This document shows, piece after piece, positions 25,372-34,731 of a stretch of 64,000 bases of DNA (the first letter of the stretch is position 1; every line of letters starts with the position of its first letter). The notes beneath the pieces are model-generated. The model made no database searches. It saw only the letters and a list, made by a program, of their open reading frames with translations, and had not been told where the DNA came from. The stretch is from the NCBI RefSeq assembly GCF_051857545.1, contig NZ_JBPZHB010000004.1, positions 620,001-684,000 on the forward strand. Reading direction: 5' to 3'. This DNA is from Larkinella sp051857545. Its GTDB lineage: Bacteria > Bacteroidota > Bacteroidia > Cytophagales > Spirosomataceae. Both the position numbers and the translations under genes were made by a program.

Positions 25372-25477
25372 TGTCAGAAAACGCCGAAGAATTTCATTCA
25401 GTAAAGCCATTCAGTCAGCTTTAGCTGTCAATCTGTCACGTTTTGGCGCAATTGAATGGGCTGGCATAGGTCTTGTT
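25372..25477 (+). promoter_or_regulatory. dnaK upstream region: TGTCA repeats and sigma-54-like promoter
   Basis: TGTCA occurs at 25372-25376, 25426-25430 and 25434-25438. TGGCATAGGTCTTGTT (25462-25477) has the GG/10-bp/G(T) layout of a -24/-12 promoter, with GT instead of the consensus GC at -12. It lies 57 bp ahead of dnaK. There is no CIRCE element. Activator half-sites plus sigma-54 is an inference. Confidence 0.4.
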
Positions 25478-25533
25478 CATTAGGCATTTGTAGTTTGTCA
25501 AAAGACTAAAAGCAAGACATTCGTAAAAGTATC

Positions 25534-27465
25534 ATGGGAAAGATTATAGGAATTGACTTAGGAACAACCAACTCGTGCGTGTCTGTCATGGAAGGCAACG
25601 AGCCGGTGGTCATTGCCAACAGCGAAGGCCGTCGGACCACTCCATCGGTGGTGGCCTTTATGGACAATGGCAACGGCGAACGCAAGGTCGGTGATCCGGC
25701 CAAGCGCCAGGCCATCACAAACCCCAAGAACACGATTTCATCGATCAAACGGTTCATGGGGAAACGTTTCAATGAAGTTCAGAACGAAATCAAAACCATC
25801 GCTTACACGGTCGAACGGGGACCTAATGACACGCCCCGCGTCCGGATTGGCGATCGTCAATATACACCACAGGAAATTTCGGCCCTGATTCTGCAAAAAA
25901 TGAAGCAGACCGCCGAAGATTATCTGGGCCAAACCGTTACGGAAGCCGTTATTACCGTACCGGCTTACTTCAACGATGCCGAACGTCAGGCGACCAAAGA
26001 GGCTGGTCAAATTGCCGGTTTGGATGTCAAGCGGATCATCAACGAACCCACAGCGGCTGCCCTGGCCTACGGCCTGGACAAGAAGCACCAGGATATGAAA
26101 ATCGCCGTATTTGACCTCGGTGGTGGTACGTTCGATATTTCCATTCTGGAACTGGGCGATGGCGTATTTGAAGTAAAATCGACCGACGGTGATACGCACC
26201 TCGGTGGTGATGACTTCGATCAGGTGATTATCGACTGGCTGGCGCAGGAATTCAAAAACGACGAAAACATCGACCTGCGGCAAGATCCAATGGCGTTGCA
26301 ACGGCTGAAAGAAGCGGCTGAAAAAGCGAAGGTGGAACTGTCCAGCTCCAGCTCGACGGAAATCAACCTGCCGTACATTATGCCGGTAAATGGTATTCCG
26401 AAACACCTGGTGCGGACTTTGAGCCGCGCGAAATTCGAACAGTTGGCCGATTCGCTGATTCAGCGGAGTCTGGAACCCTGCCGCCGGGCGTTGAAAAACT
26501 CCGGGTATTCGGCTAGCCAGATCGACGAGGTCATTCTGGTCGGTGGATCAACCCGGATTCCAAAAGTGCAGGACGAGGTGGAGAAACTGTTCGGACGGAA
26601 ACCGTCGAAGAGCGTGAACCCCGATGAAGCCGTAGCCGTTGGTGCTGCCATTCAGGGTGGTGTATTGACCGGTGAAGTGAAAGATGTCCTTCTGTTGGAT
26701 GTGATTCCGCTGTCGCTGGGGATTGAAACGATGGGTGGTGTTTTGACCCGCCTGATCGACGCCAATACGACCATTCCGACCAAAAAATCAGAAACATTCT
26801 CGACGGCTTCCGACAATCAGCCGAGCGTTGAAATCCATATTTTGCAGGGAGAACGTCCCCTGGCGAGCCAGAACCGCTCACTTGGTCGATTCCACCTCGA
26901 CGGTATTCCACCGGCCCCGCGTGGTATTCCGCAGATTGAAGTGACGTTCGACATCGACGCCAACGGTATTCTGCACGTAACCGCCCGCGACAAAGGAACC
27001 GGCAAAGAGCAGAAAATCCGGATTGAAGCCTCGAGCGGTTTGAGCGATGACGAAATCAACCGGATGCGCGAAGAAGCCAAAGCCAATGAAGCTTCTGACA
27101 AAGCAGAACGGGAAGTGATTGAGAAAATCAACCAGGCAGACTCGCTGATTTTCCAAACCGAGAAGCAGTTGAAAGAATACGGCGATAAATTGTCGGAAGG
27201 CAACAAAACCGCCATTGAAGGTGCGTTGAGCGAATTGCGTTCAGCCCACAGCAGCCGCGATGCAGCCGCAATCGACGCGGGTGTGGAAAAACTGAATGCT
27301 GCCTGGGCAGCCGCTTCGCAGGAACTCTATAACGCCACGGGCGGTGCGCAAGGCCCCAACCCGGCCGACGGTTTCGCGGGTGACGGCGGTCAACCCAACG
27401 GGCAGACTGGTCAGCCAACGGGTCAGGACAACGTTTCGGATGTGCCGTTTGAAGAAGTAAAATAA
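25534..27465 (+). CDS. dnaK: Chaperone DnaK (Hsp70)
   Basis: 643 residues, full length. The ATPase domain (~1-385) has the three phosphate motifs GIDLGTTNSCVSVMEG, FDLGGGTFDISIL and ILVGGSTRIPKVQ; the linker DVLLLDVIPLSLGIET leads to the substrate domain and the helical lid. The C-terminus is Gly/Gln/Asn-rich and ends DVPFEEVK, close to the EEVK/EEVD-type tail. It folds and refolds cytoplasmic proteins with DnaJ and GrpE, neither of which is encoded nearby. It stands alone, with its own leader and terminator. Confidence 0.98.
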   Translation: MGKIIGIDLGTTNSCVSVMEGNEPVVIANSEGRRTTPSVVAFMDNGNGERKVGDPAKRQAITNPKNTISSIKRFMGKRFNEVQNEIKTIAYTVERGPNDTPRVRIGDRQYTPQEISALILQKMKQTAEDYLGQTVTEAVITVPAYFNDAERQATKEAGQIAGLDVKRIINEPTAAALAYGLDKKHQDMKIAVFDLGGGTFDISILELGDGVFEVKSTDGDTHLGGDDFDQVIIDWLAQEFKNDENIDLRQDPMALQRLKEAAEKAKVELSSSSSTEINLPYIMPVNGIPKHLVRTLSRAKFEQLADSLIQRSLEPCRRALKNSGYSASQIDEVILVGGSTRIPKVQDEVEKLFGRKPSKSVNPDEAVAVGAAIQGGVLTGEVKDVLLLDVIPLSLGIETMGGVLTRLIDANTTIPTKKSETFSTASDNQPSVEIHILQGERPLASQNRSLGRFHLDGIPPAPRGIPQIEVTFDIDANGILHVTARDKGTGKEQKIRIEASSGLSDDEINRMREEAKANEASDKAEREVIEKINQADSLIFQTEKQLKEYGDKLSEGNKTAIEGALSELRSAHSSRDAAAIDAGVEKLNAAWAAASQELYNATGGAQGPNPADGFAGDGGQPNGQTGQPTGQDNVSDVPFEEVK

Positions 27466-27486
27466 GAAACAAACCTAGAATTGGGA

Positions 27487-27519
27487 AGCCAGCCTGTGAT
27501 AAACAGGCTGGCTTTTTTT
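27487..27519 (+). terminator. Terminator of dnaK
   Basis: A perfect 10-bp stem, AGCCAGCCTG (27487-27496) / CAGGCTGGCT (27504-27513), with a T-run. Confidence 0.95.
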
Positions 27520-27549
27520 GTGCTCATACGCCAAGCCTGCCAAAATGAG

Positions 27550-27610
27550 TTTGAAACTTTAAAGAAGACTATTTATCTTTGTTGATAAGATAATTAGTTA
27601 CTAAGATAAT
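27550..27610 (+). promoter_or_regulatory. marR-rph promoter with overlapping operator dyad
   Basis: TTTG (27550-27553), 20 nt, TATCTTTG (27574-27581) is an exact promoter. TTATCTT (27573-27579) and AAGATAA (27587-27593) form a perfect 7-bp dyad with 7-bp spacer over the -7 box and start site. A third half-site, AAGATAA (27603-27609), ends 1 bp before the marR ATG. This is the layout of an autorepressed MarR operator. Confidence 0.65.
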
Positions 27611-28075
27611 ATGCAAGAAGAAGACGCAATCCGACCCATCCGAAAACTGAGCCAACTGTATGCCTATACCTCTATTCAAATGCACGAAGCCGTTGCCCGA
27701 AAGGCTGGTCTATCGGGAACGGACCATAAATATCTGGGATTTTTTATTGAAAAAGGGCAGATGACAGCCGGTGAGCTATCCACGTTAACGGGCCTGACGA
27801 CGGGCGCGGTTACCGGTTTGATAGACCGATTTGAAAAGAAAAACCTCGTAAAAAGACAATTTGCCCAAGACGACCGGCGCAAGGTCATCCTGGTACCGAA
27901 CACCGCCACCATTATGGCGCTTTTAGTCCCGCTCTATGCCGAATTCCGAAGCGAGTCGGAAAAATTACTGGCTTCCTTTTCAAACGAGGAAATCAAAATT
28001 ATTGAAGCCTACTTTTTAAAGGCCATCGACATCATGAAGGCAACGACCCAAAAACTTAATACCAACCAATTGTAA
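27611..28075 (+). CDS. MarR family transcriptional regulator
   Basis: 154 residues, usual for MarR. The winged helix (~35-100) shows as GTDHKYLGFFIEKGQMTAGEL, LTTGAVTGLIDRFEKKNLVKR and the wing QDDRRKVILVP; flanking helices form the dimer interface. Such proteins bind short palindromes and are released by small aromatic ligands. A perfect dyad over its own promoter suggests autorepression. rph starts 12 bp after the stop, so both should be one transcript and this protein probably controls rph in response to a ligand, perhaps a rifamycin (inference). Confidence 0.9.
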   Translation: MQEEDAIRPIRKLSQLYAYTSIQMHEAVARKAGLSGTDHKYLGFFIEKGQMTAGELSTLTGLTTGAVTGLIDRFEKKNLVKRQFAQDDRRKVILVPNTATIMALLVPLYAEFRSESEKLLASFSNEEIKIIEAYFLKAIDIMKATTQKLNTNQL

Positions 28076-28087
28076 AGTAGGAAAGGG

Positions 28088-30721
28088 ATGAAAAATGCAA
28101 GTAAATACCTGCTTGACTTTCAGGATATTGACCGAAAAATGCTTGCCGTGGTTGGGGGTAAAGGGGGGAGTCTGGGGGAATTGTCGCGGATGGAGGACGT
28201 GCAGGTGCCGGAGGGTTTTTGTGTGACGACGGACGCTTATAAAGATGGTGTCGGCCATAGCGAAACGTTGAGGGAACTGCTCGATCAGTTGGCTCTGCTA
28301 AAAGTAGATAACCGGATAGAAATTAGCGAAATCAGTGCAAAAATCCGGAAGGTGATCGAAGAAACCGCAATTCCGAACGGGATCGAAAAGGAGATTGCCC
28401 GCCAGCTTCAAAACCTTGGCGAAGAACATGCGTATGCCGTTCGGTCCAGCGCTACGGCCGAGGACCTGCCAACGGCCTCGTTTGCCGGGCAACACGATAG
28501 CTATCTGAATACTGTTGGCAAGGCCGCCATTCTGAAATCGATCAGTCGCTGCTGGGCTTCGTTGTATACCGACCGGGCTGTTGCGTACCGGCTGCAAAAT
28601 GGATTCGACCACCGAAAAGTCTATTTATCGGTGGTGATTCAGAAAATGATTTTTCCAGATGTCGCCGGAATTCTGTTTACGGCTGACCCGGTTTCCTCCA
28701 ACCGGAAGGTGGTGTCGATCGATGCCAGCTTCGGATTGGGTGAGTCCCTGGTTTCCGGCCTGGTCAATGCCGACCATTATAAAGTTCGTGCGGGCCAGTT
28801 GATTGCCAGAAAGGTTTCTACCAAGAAGCGGGCGGTTTATGCCGTAAAATCGGGCGGTATGCAGGAAGCTGAGGTGGGTTCCAGCCGTCAGAACCGCCAG
28901 GCGTTGACCGAGGAGCAGATTTTACAGCTTGAGCGTGTGGGCCGGAAAATCGAAGCCCATTTCGGCTGTCCTCAGGACATCGAATGGGGGTTAGTCGATG
29001 ACACATTCTTTGTGGTTCAAAGCAGGCCCATCACCACGCTGTTTCCGATTCCGGAAGCAAATAATCCCGGAAATGCCGGGCCCGACCCGCGCGTCTATGT
29101 ATCGGTCGGTCATAATCAAATGATGACCGATGCCCTAAAACCATTGGGCATTTCCTTTTTCCAGTTAACAACCCGTGCCGTCATGCATCAAGCGGGCGGA
29201 AGGTTGTTTGTGGATGTCACACCGCATCTCGCTGCACCGGACAGCCGAAAAAAATTGATCGAAACCTTTGGACAAGGCGATCTGCTCATCAAAGACGCTC
29301 TGTTGACCATTGCCGGGCGAAAAGACTTTATCAAACCGGTACCGAATGGGAAAATACCGGCAACGGGATTTATAAACAACAACCTTTCGTGGCGTTATCT
29401 GGCGTCATTCGAAAACAAACCGGCTCTCGTTCCTGATCTCATACGACAGAGCCAAACCTCCATTGCAGCGTTAGAGCAAGCTATCCAGGCGAAATCAGGA
29501 TCCGCCTTATTCGATTTCATCCGGGAAGATATTCCGCAATTAAGACAGATGCTGTTTAGTCCGCAAGGTTTGGAGGTGATCAAGATTGCCCTCTACGCTA
29601 CGGCCTGGATCAACAAAAAAATGGAGACGTGGCTGGGCGAGAGAAACGCAGCCGATGTGCTCACCCAATCCGTATCTCACAATATTACGTCGGAAATGGG
29701 ACTGGCCCTGTTGGATGTTGCCGATGTGATTCGTCCGTATCCCGAAGTCATTGCGTTTTTGCAAGAGGTGAAAGACGATCACTTTTTGGATGAACTGGTA
29801 AATTTTGAAGGGGGGCAGGAAACCCGGAAGGCAATCGAGGCTTTCCTTACTCGATACGGTATGCGTTGTGTCGGTGAAATCGATATTTCGAAGGCTCGTT
29901 GGAGCGAAAAACCGGCTCAACTTGCACCCATCCTCCTCGGAAACATCAAAAACGTTGAACCCGGAGCCGCCAGGCAGAAATTTGAGCAGGGGCGACAGGA
30001 AGCGATGGAAAAAGAACAGGATTTATTGGAACGATTGATGGCATTACCGGACGGGAGACGAAAAGCCCGGGAAACCAAACGCATGATCGGCCTGCTCCGG
30101 AATTTCATCGGTTATCGTGAATATCCCAAATACGGCATGGTCAATCGCTACTTCGTGTATAAACAGGCTCTCCTCCAGGAAATGGAAAAACTCGTGCAAG
30201 CCCGGGTCGTTCCTGAAAAAGAAGACGGCTACTACCTCACTTTTGAAGAGTTTCGCGAAGTTGTACGCACGCAGACCCTGGACCTTCAAATCATCCGCCA
30301 ACGAAAGGAAGAACACGAAATCAATGAAAAACGAACGCCCCCGCGGGTAATCACGTCCGAGGGTGAAATCATCACCGGTCAGTACAGACGGGAAAATCTT
30401 CCAACCGAAGCGATGGCCGGGCTGGCGGTTTCTTCCGGACTGATCGAGGGGCGGGCACGGGTCGTCCTCAACCTGGAAGATGCGGATCTGGAAGCGGGTG
30501 ATGTGTTGGTCACGACCTTTACTGACCCGAGCTGGACACCCTTGTTTGTATCCATCAAAGGCTTGGTGACCGAAGTGGGCGGACTGATGACTCACGGAGC
30601 CGTGATTGCCCGGGAATATGGCTTGCCGGCAGTGGTCGGCGTGGAAAATGCGACCCGATTGATCAAAGACGGCCAGCGAATCCGGGTGAATGGAACGGAC
30701 GGTTATGTGGAAATTCTGTAA
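28088..30721 (+). CDS. rph: Rifampicin phosphotransferase
   Basis: 877 residues, close to the ~865 of known Rph enzymes. The N-terminal ATP-grasp domain (~1-315) starts with LAVVGGKGGSLGELSRM and VPEGFCVTT and includes AYAVRSSATAEDLPTASFAGQ and DIEWGLVDDTFFVVQSRPITT. A middle region (~330-755) corresponds to the rifamycin-binding domain. The C-terminal swivelling domain (~775-877) has FTDPSWTPLFVSIKGLVTE and GGLMTHGAVIARE with catalytic His836. The enzyme moves the ATP beta-phosphate to rifampicin, inactivating it. PEP synthase shares the fold, but the DPSWTP and LMTHG signatures and the domain order fit Rph better. It is the second gene of the marR operon. Confidence 0.88.
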   Translation: MKNASKYLLDFQDIDRKMLAVVGGKGGSLGELSRMEDVQVPEGFCVTTDAYKDGVGHSETLRELLDQLALLKVDNRIEISEISAKIRKVIEETAIPNGIEKEIARQLQNLGEEHAYAVRSSATAEDLPTASFAGQHDSYLNTVGKAAILKSISRCWASLYTDRAVAYRLQNGFDHRKVYLSVVIQKMIFPDVAGILFTADPVSSNRKVVSIDASFGLGESLVSGLVNADHYKVRAGQLIARKVSTKKRAVYAVKSGGMQEAEVGSSRQNRQALTEEQILQLERVGRKIEAHFGCPQDIEWGLVDDTFFVVQSRPITTLFPIPEANNPGNAGPDPRVYVSVGHNQMMTDALKPLGISFFQLTTRAVMHQAGGRLFVDVTPHLAAPDSRKKLIETFGQGDLLIKDALLTIAGRKDFIKPVPNGKIPATGFINNNLSWRYLASFENKPALVPDLIRQSQTSIAALEQAIQAKSGSALFDFIREDIPQLRQMLFSPQGLEVIKIALYATAWINKKMETWLGERNAADVLTQSVSHNITSEMGLALLDVADVIRPYPEVIAFLQEVKDDHFLDELVNFEGGQETRKAIEAFLTRYGMRCVGEIDISKARWSEKPAQLAPILLGNIKNVEPGAARQKFEQGRQEAMEKEQDLLERLMALPDGRRKARETKRMIGLLRNFIGYREYPKYGMVNRYFVYKQALLQEMEKLVQARVVPEKEDGYYLTFEEFREVVRTQTLDLQIIRQRKEEHEINEKRTPPRVITSEGEIITGQYRRENLPTEAMAGLAVSSGLIEGRARVVLNLEDADLEAGDVLVTTFTDPSWTPLFVSIKGLVTEVGGLMTHGAVIAREYGLPAVVGVENATRLIKDGQRIRVNGTDGYVEIL

Positions 30722-30748
30722 AAAAGTGATGCGATTATGGCACCGGCC

Positions 30749-31396
30749 TTACAAAGCGGTTTTCTGCCAGTAACCACTAAGAATCATTCTTCCAAAAAAA
30801 GGTTGTGATTGGCCGATGTGCAGGGAGGGATGTGCATTCAGCAGCATCAACCAGTTGGGCAATCGATTGGCTTCAATGCGGCTGAGCGTGCGAAAGAACC
30901 AATATTGGCCCCAGAGCAGCAGGCGTTGCCACCAGAAAACCGGTTGAACGAAATCGCAGCAAAACCAATAACCGTAGTTGTCTAAACAGTTCAGTAGCCG
31001 GGGCAGGATCTGGGTTTGCAGCCGTTCCTCCGTAAACAGATCAAGCACAAACGGTGTAAAGAGAACCTCAACCCGGTCGTCGGGCCGAATAGCGGTTTCG
31101 GTTCCAACCCGGAAGTCGACCCGGCTGTCGTTATTCACTGCCTTCTTTGCCAAAGAAATCATCACCGGCGAAGCATCGATGTAGAGGACAGTTTGGGGAT
31201 CGCAAACCGCCAGAATGCGCGACAATAGCCAGCCCGAACCGCCACCCAGAACAAGAATATTCGCTTTTTTAGGAACCGATCCGAGCCAGTGAGCCTGCGC
31301 TTTTCGAAGCGCATTGCCAAAAACCAGCCGGGAAAGAGAGTCGTAGAAAGGAGCAATACCGTCAAAACCAGCGTCAACGGGTGGGGAAGTAGCCAT
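30749..31396 (-). CDS. Class I SAM-dependent methyltransferase
   Basis: 215 residues. NILVLGGGSGWLLSRIL is motif I, VLYIDASPVMISLA motif II, and VEVLFTPFVLDLF the post-II acidic strand. The C-terminal third is rich in aromatic residues (FVQPVFWWQRLLLWGQYWFF) and may lie on the membrane or a hydrophobic substrate. The N-terminus FDGIAPFYDSLSRLVFG recalls UbiE-like enzymes. The substrate is unknown. It converges on rph with a 27-bp gap and is divergent from the barrel-protein gene. Confidence 0.8.
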   Translation of the reverse strand: MATSPPVDAGFDGIAPFYDSLSRLVFGNALRKAQAHWLGSVPKKANILVLGGGSGWLLSRILAVCDPQTVLYIDASPVMISLAKKAVNNDSRVDFRVGTETAIRPDDRVEVLFTPFVLDLFTEERLQTQILPRLLNCLDNYGYWFCCDFVQPVFWWQRLLLWGQYWFFRTLSRIEANRLPNWLMLLNAHPSLHIGQSQPFFGRMILSGYWQKTAL

Positions 31397-31496
31397 AGCC
31401 TGGTAACCGGTTTCACTTCAAACTACAAATGAAGGCAATTAAGATGACTTTTTTACCGGTTTCACGTCTAAGGGAAACACATAAACCTGTTGACGG

Positions 31497-32276
31497 ATGA
31501 AAAGAAAACTACGCCCCGGTTTTAGTCTGTTTCTGCTCAGCCTGAGCATTCTACAGGCCTTCGCTCAGCCTAAATCAACATCGCCTAAGACGGCTTCGCA
31601 ACCCGCGAGCGTCGCGATTCGGGCCGGATTCAATCAGTTATACGGTGATCTGAAAGATCCCATATCGACGCCGTTCGCCGGGGCTTCGCTGTTGGTTCCC
31701 ATCACAAAAACCGTAACGGTTGAATTGCCTTTCGATCTGGGAACGTTGCAATCCCAGCAGGATGACTATTATCATTCCAGCGCCAAAACACGCTTTATTC
31801 AAGTAGCCGGTGCCGTATCGGTGGATATTCTGGAATGGTTCAAACAGGGGCAGAAGCTGGTGGAACTACGCCCCTATGGCGGGGCCGGTTTGGTGTTTTT
31901 CCGGGCAGAGGCCGTTGATCTGACCACCGGAACGGTACAGCGGGTAACCAACAGCGCAGGGAGTCACCGGTCGCGCGACGGAATTGAAGCGCGCGGAAAA
32001 GCCGGGGTCAAACGCACCCACGAACTGGTCTGGCTGGTGGGGCTGCGGGGCGCAACCGCCCTGTCGCGCCGGATGAGTATTTTCGGTGATGTCCGGCTCA
32101 ATTTCGTTCGTACCGACAAACTGGATGCCACCCTGGACGATAACAACCAGGTGATGCAGGCCACCGGTCCTGCGTTTACGGAGGGAAACCATTATGGGAA
32201 AAATAGCCCCGACAAATGGGGCTTTGTGACCGTGGGCCTGAATTTTTACTTTGGCGAGCGGTTTTCGAAAAACTGA
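31497..32276 (+). CDS. Secreted outer-membrane beta-barrel-like protein
   Basis: 259 residues. The signal peptide ends near LQAFAQ (residue ~25). Alternating strands with aromatic ends (VAIRAGFNQLYGDL, TVELPFDLGTL, LRPYGGAGLVFFRAEAV, ELVWLVGLRGATAL, MSIFGDVRLNFVR) and the last strand WGFVTVGLNFYFGERF suggest an eight-stranded OmpA/OprF-like barrel. No named family. Its stop is one base from that of the convergent 817-residue lipoprotein gene. Confidence 0.7.
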   Translation: MKRKLRPGFSLFLLSLSILQAFAQPKSTSPKTASQPASVAIRAGFNQLYGDLKDPISTPFAGASLLVPITKTVTVELPFDLGTLQSQQDDYYHSSAKTRFIQVAGAVSVDILEWFKQGQKLVELRPYGGAGLVFFRAEAVDLTTGTVQRVTNSAGSHRSRDGIEARGKAGVKRTHELVWLVGLRGATALSRRMSIFGDVRLNFVRTDKLDATLDDNNQVMQATGPAFTEGNHYGKNSPDKWGFVTVGLNFYFGERFSKN

Positions 32277-32277
32277 G

Positions 32278-34731
32278 TTATTTCCCGGCCAGAAAATCCG
32301 AGTAGGTTGCACATTCCCGAATCATCTCTTTGTGAAACCGGGTTTGCGCATACGCATTGGCCAGTTTGGTCAGAGAGGCACTGTATTGCTCCCGACGCAG
32401 GGTTTTCATTTCAGTATCGAACTGTTTGGGATCGATCGCGTAATTGCGCTTTGCATATTCAATTTCTTGGCGGGTACGGAACGCATTTTGTTCGCAGCGA
32501 GCGGCCATAAAGCAGGCCTTGGCGGCCAGTTCGGGGTTTTTGGCGGCCGCCATCGCCTTCTCGAAAAAAACCTTAGCGGTTGCATTGGTATAATAATCCT
32601 GCTCGCCAACCAATTGAAGCCCGCGATCCCGTTGGGGCTGCTGAACCTGCCGGTAGGTATACTGATAAAGAACTGGTTCTGCTCCGCTCCAGCGCGCCCG
32701 CACCAGGAGCCAGCCATTGCCAAACCAGCTCATATTGTACGCCCCGCAACCCAGTTGGTAATACAGGTCGGCGGCTGCATCACCCGATGCGGTTTTGGCC
32801 TGGTTTTCCAGGTCGACCATTTTTTTGAGGAATGAAACCGGGGTGTAGGCGTTGGCGGGTTTCGTTCCGCGCTGCTTGCCGAGGAGCGTAACGACGAACG
32901 GATTTTCGTTGAAATACGACGTAAAGGGTTCCGTGTTCCAGGCTTTCGGGGAAACTTTCGCATAGGCTTCGGCGGCTTCCGCATACTGGTTTTCGGCCAG
33001 CAACCGTCTTCCCAAAAGCAGATACAGCGCATCGTTGGTAAAACCGGTCAGTTTCAACAGCCGTTGGTCAAACCCGGTAGGTTTGGATTGAGTCGCAAAC
33101 TGCACGACGTTCCGAATCGTGGCGGATGAGGTCGTATCTTCAATGTCGTACAGATCGGAATGGCTGTCAAAATAGAGGTCATTCCGGTTCAGTTGCGATG
33201 ATGTCAGGGTGGTGAGTAAAAACGCTTTGGCGGTCGAAGGGCCATCCGGCTGGCCCGACTTGGACCGAAAACAACCTGCCAGCCAGCCGCCTGATTCTTT
33301 TTCAGCGGGTTTTCCGTAGCCGTATTTCACAGCCAACTGTTTGCAGGTTTCGACAAATGCATTGGTCATGTGAAAGCTCGTCGAATTGCCGAACTGTTCG
33401 AGGTAGCCAATCAACTGGGTTTCAACGTCCGGCGTAAGGCTTTCCGTTTGGGCAGTAAGTAAAAGCATTTGTTGCAACGCGATCTGCTTTTTCAACATCG
33501 GGTTGTTGGTCGGTTGCTGACTGGCCAGATCGAGGTTGGTTTTGGCATCAGGATAGGCTTTGGCCAGATAGTCCAGGTACGCAGTTGCCGTGTACCAGAA
33601 TGCCGGATTTCCCAATTTGGTATTCCCGGCCGACTGTAGCGCAAATTCCCGAAGCTGTTGGAAATAATCGGGGGCTTCTTTTTTCCGGTCAACGAAGTTG
33701 AGCGAGTCTTTCCGCGTTTTGTCGTCATAGACGTTGATGGGTGACGAGTCCTGAAAGAAGAAGTATTCATTCCGGTTGATTTCCCGCGCCATTACCAACT
33801 CGATCAGCGGATTTTCGGGGTTCAGGTTAACCATTTCTTTCAAAAACGGCAAGGCATCCTGTTTCGGCTGAATGGCACAAATGGCGTAGACGGCGGCTTT
33901 TTCGCGGTCATTTTTGCAAAAATCCAGGGCTTTTTCCCGAAACCGAATGCCGTAAATCCGCAGGCTGGTTTCCGCTTCGCGACGGCGTGACGGACAGCGG
34001 TCAAAAACCTGCGCGAATTCATACAGGGCCTGGGCCGTATCACCCAACGCCATCGTTGCCCCCGCATGACGGCACAACGACCAGTCGCTGAGGAAGGTTT
34101 TTTTTGATAACGGACGAACCAGGTCGTCATAAAGTGTGCGGCTCAGGGCGTAGTTCTTCGCCATAGCCGCCAGTTTGACGGCCTGAAAAGCGTAACGCTC
34201 TTTCAAAAACGGATCCTGCGTGGACTCAAAACCGGCCCGGGCTTCGGCCAGAAGCGTTGGCAACACCGACCCCGAGGTGTCCTGACGAGCCGAATCTGCT
34301 TCCCAGGCATTGACCGGACGCGGGGCGGCTTCCTCGGCTTGCCAGGCCAGTTTCAGGTAAGTCAAAGCCGCCGGGTTGGTGGCTGCTGCCCAGCGAACCA
34401 GGCCGTTCGACGCCTGGTTGTCGCGGCTATAGAGGGCGGCAGAAATCTCGGTGTCGGACACTTTGCCCCGGCTGTAGGCTTTCCACGCCAGCACGTTTTC
34501 ATCGGTTACGACCGTATCTTCATCCGTATCGTAATAATCATCATACCGGTAGAGTTGTGGCGTAAAGTGATAAATCTGGTCCCGCAGAGAAGTCTGGCTG
34601 CTTTCCGGCATGAAAAAACTCATGAACTCGTTGATGTCGTACGAACTCGGGCCACAGGCAAAGCCGATCAGGATGGCAGCCGACAGCAAGGCACTACGGA
34701 GCCGACCGGACAAGAGAGTGAAGAAACGCAT
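32278..34731 (-). CDS. Large lipoprotein with TPR-like helical repeats
   Basis: 817 residues. MRFFTLLSGRLRSALLSAAIL ends in GFAC, a lipobox with Cys26. The rest is almost all helical with TPR-like pairs (LLAEARAGFESTQDPFLKER, CRHAGATMALGDTAQALYEF, LAENQYAEAAEAYAKVSP, YYQLGCGAYNMSWFGNG, ACFMAARCEQNAF). No named domain recognised. It starts inside the upstream lipoprotein gene (38-bp overlap in another frame), so the two are translationally coupled and probably act together at the membrane surface. Part of the overlap matches the word of the inverted repeats at 3.7 and 12.7 kb. Confidence 0.8.
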   Translation of the reverse strand: MRFFTLLSGRLRSALLSAAILIGFACGPSSYDINEFMSFFMPESSQTSLRDQIYHFTPQLYRYDDYYDTDEDTVVTDENVLAWKAYSRGKVSDTEISAALYSRDNQASNGLVRWAAATNPAALTYLKLAWQAEEAAPRPVNAWEADSARQDTSGSVLPTLLAEARAGFESTQDPFLKERYAFQAVKLAAMAKNYALSRTLYDDLVRPLSKKTFLSDWSLCRHAGATMALGDTAQALYEFAQVFDRCPSRRREAETSLRIYGIRFREKALDFCKNDREKAAVYAICAIQPKQDALPFLKEMVNLNPENPLIELVMAREINRNEYFFFQDSSPINVYDDKTRKDSLNFVDRKKEAPDYFQQLREFALQSAGNTKLGNPAFWYTATAYLDYLAKAYPDAKTNLDLASQQPTNNPMLKKQIALQQMLLLTAQTESLTPDVETQLIGYLEQFGNSTSFHMTNAFVETCKQLAVKYGYGKPAEKESGGWLAGCFRSKSGQPDGPSTAKAFLLTTLTSSQLNRNDLYFDSHSDLYDIEDTTSSATIRNVVQFATQSKPTGFDQRLLKLTGFTNDALYLLLGRRLLAENQYAEAAEAYAKVSPKAWNTEPFTSYFNENPFVVTLLGKQRGTKPANAYTPVSFLKKMVDLENQAKTASGDAAADLYYQLGCGAYNMSWFGNGWLLVRARWSGAEPVLYQYTYRQVQQPQRDRGLQLVGEQDYYTNATAKVFFEKAMAAAKNPELAAKACFMAARCEQNAFRTRQEIEYAKRNYAIDPKQFDTEMKTLRREQYSASLTKLANAYAQTRFHKEMIRECATYSDFLAGK

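Noticed and set aside
25245..25533. CIRCE/HrcA operator before dnaK
   Set aside because: The TTAGCACTC-N9-GAGTGCTAA sequence is not present.
28088..30721. Phosphoenolpyruvate synthase (ppsA)
   Set aside because: It shares the fold, but length, domain order and the DPSWTP and GGLMTHGAV signatures fit rifampicin phosphotransferase, and a MarR gene is linked.
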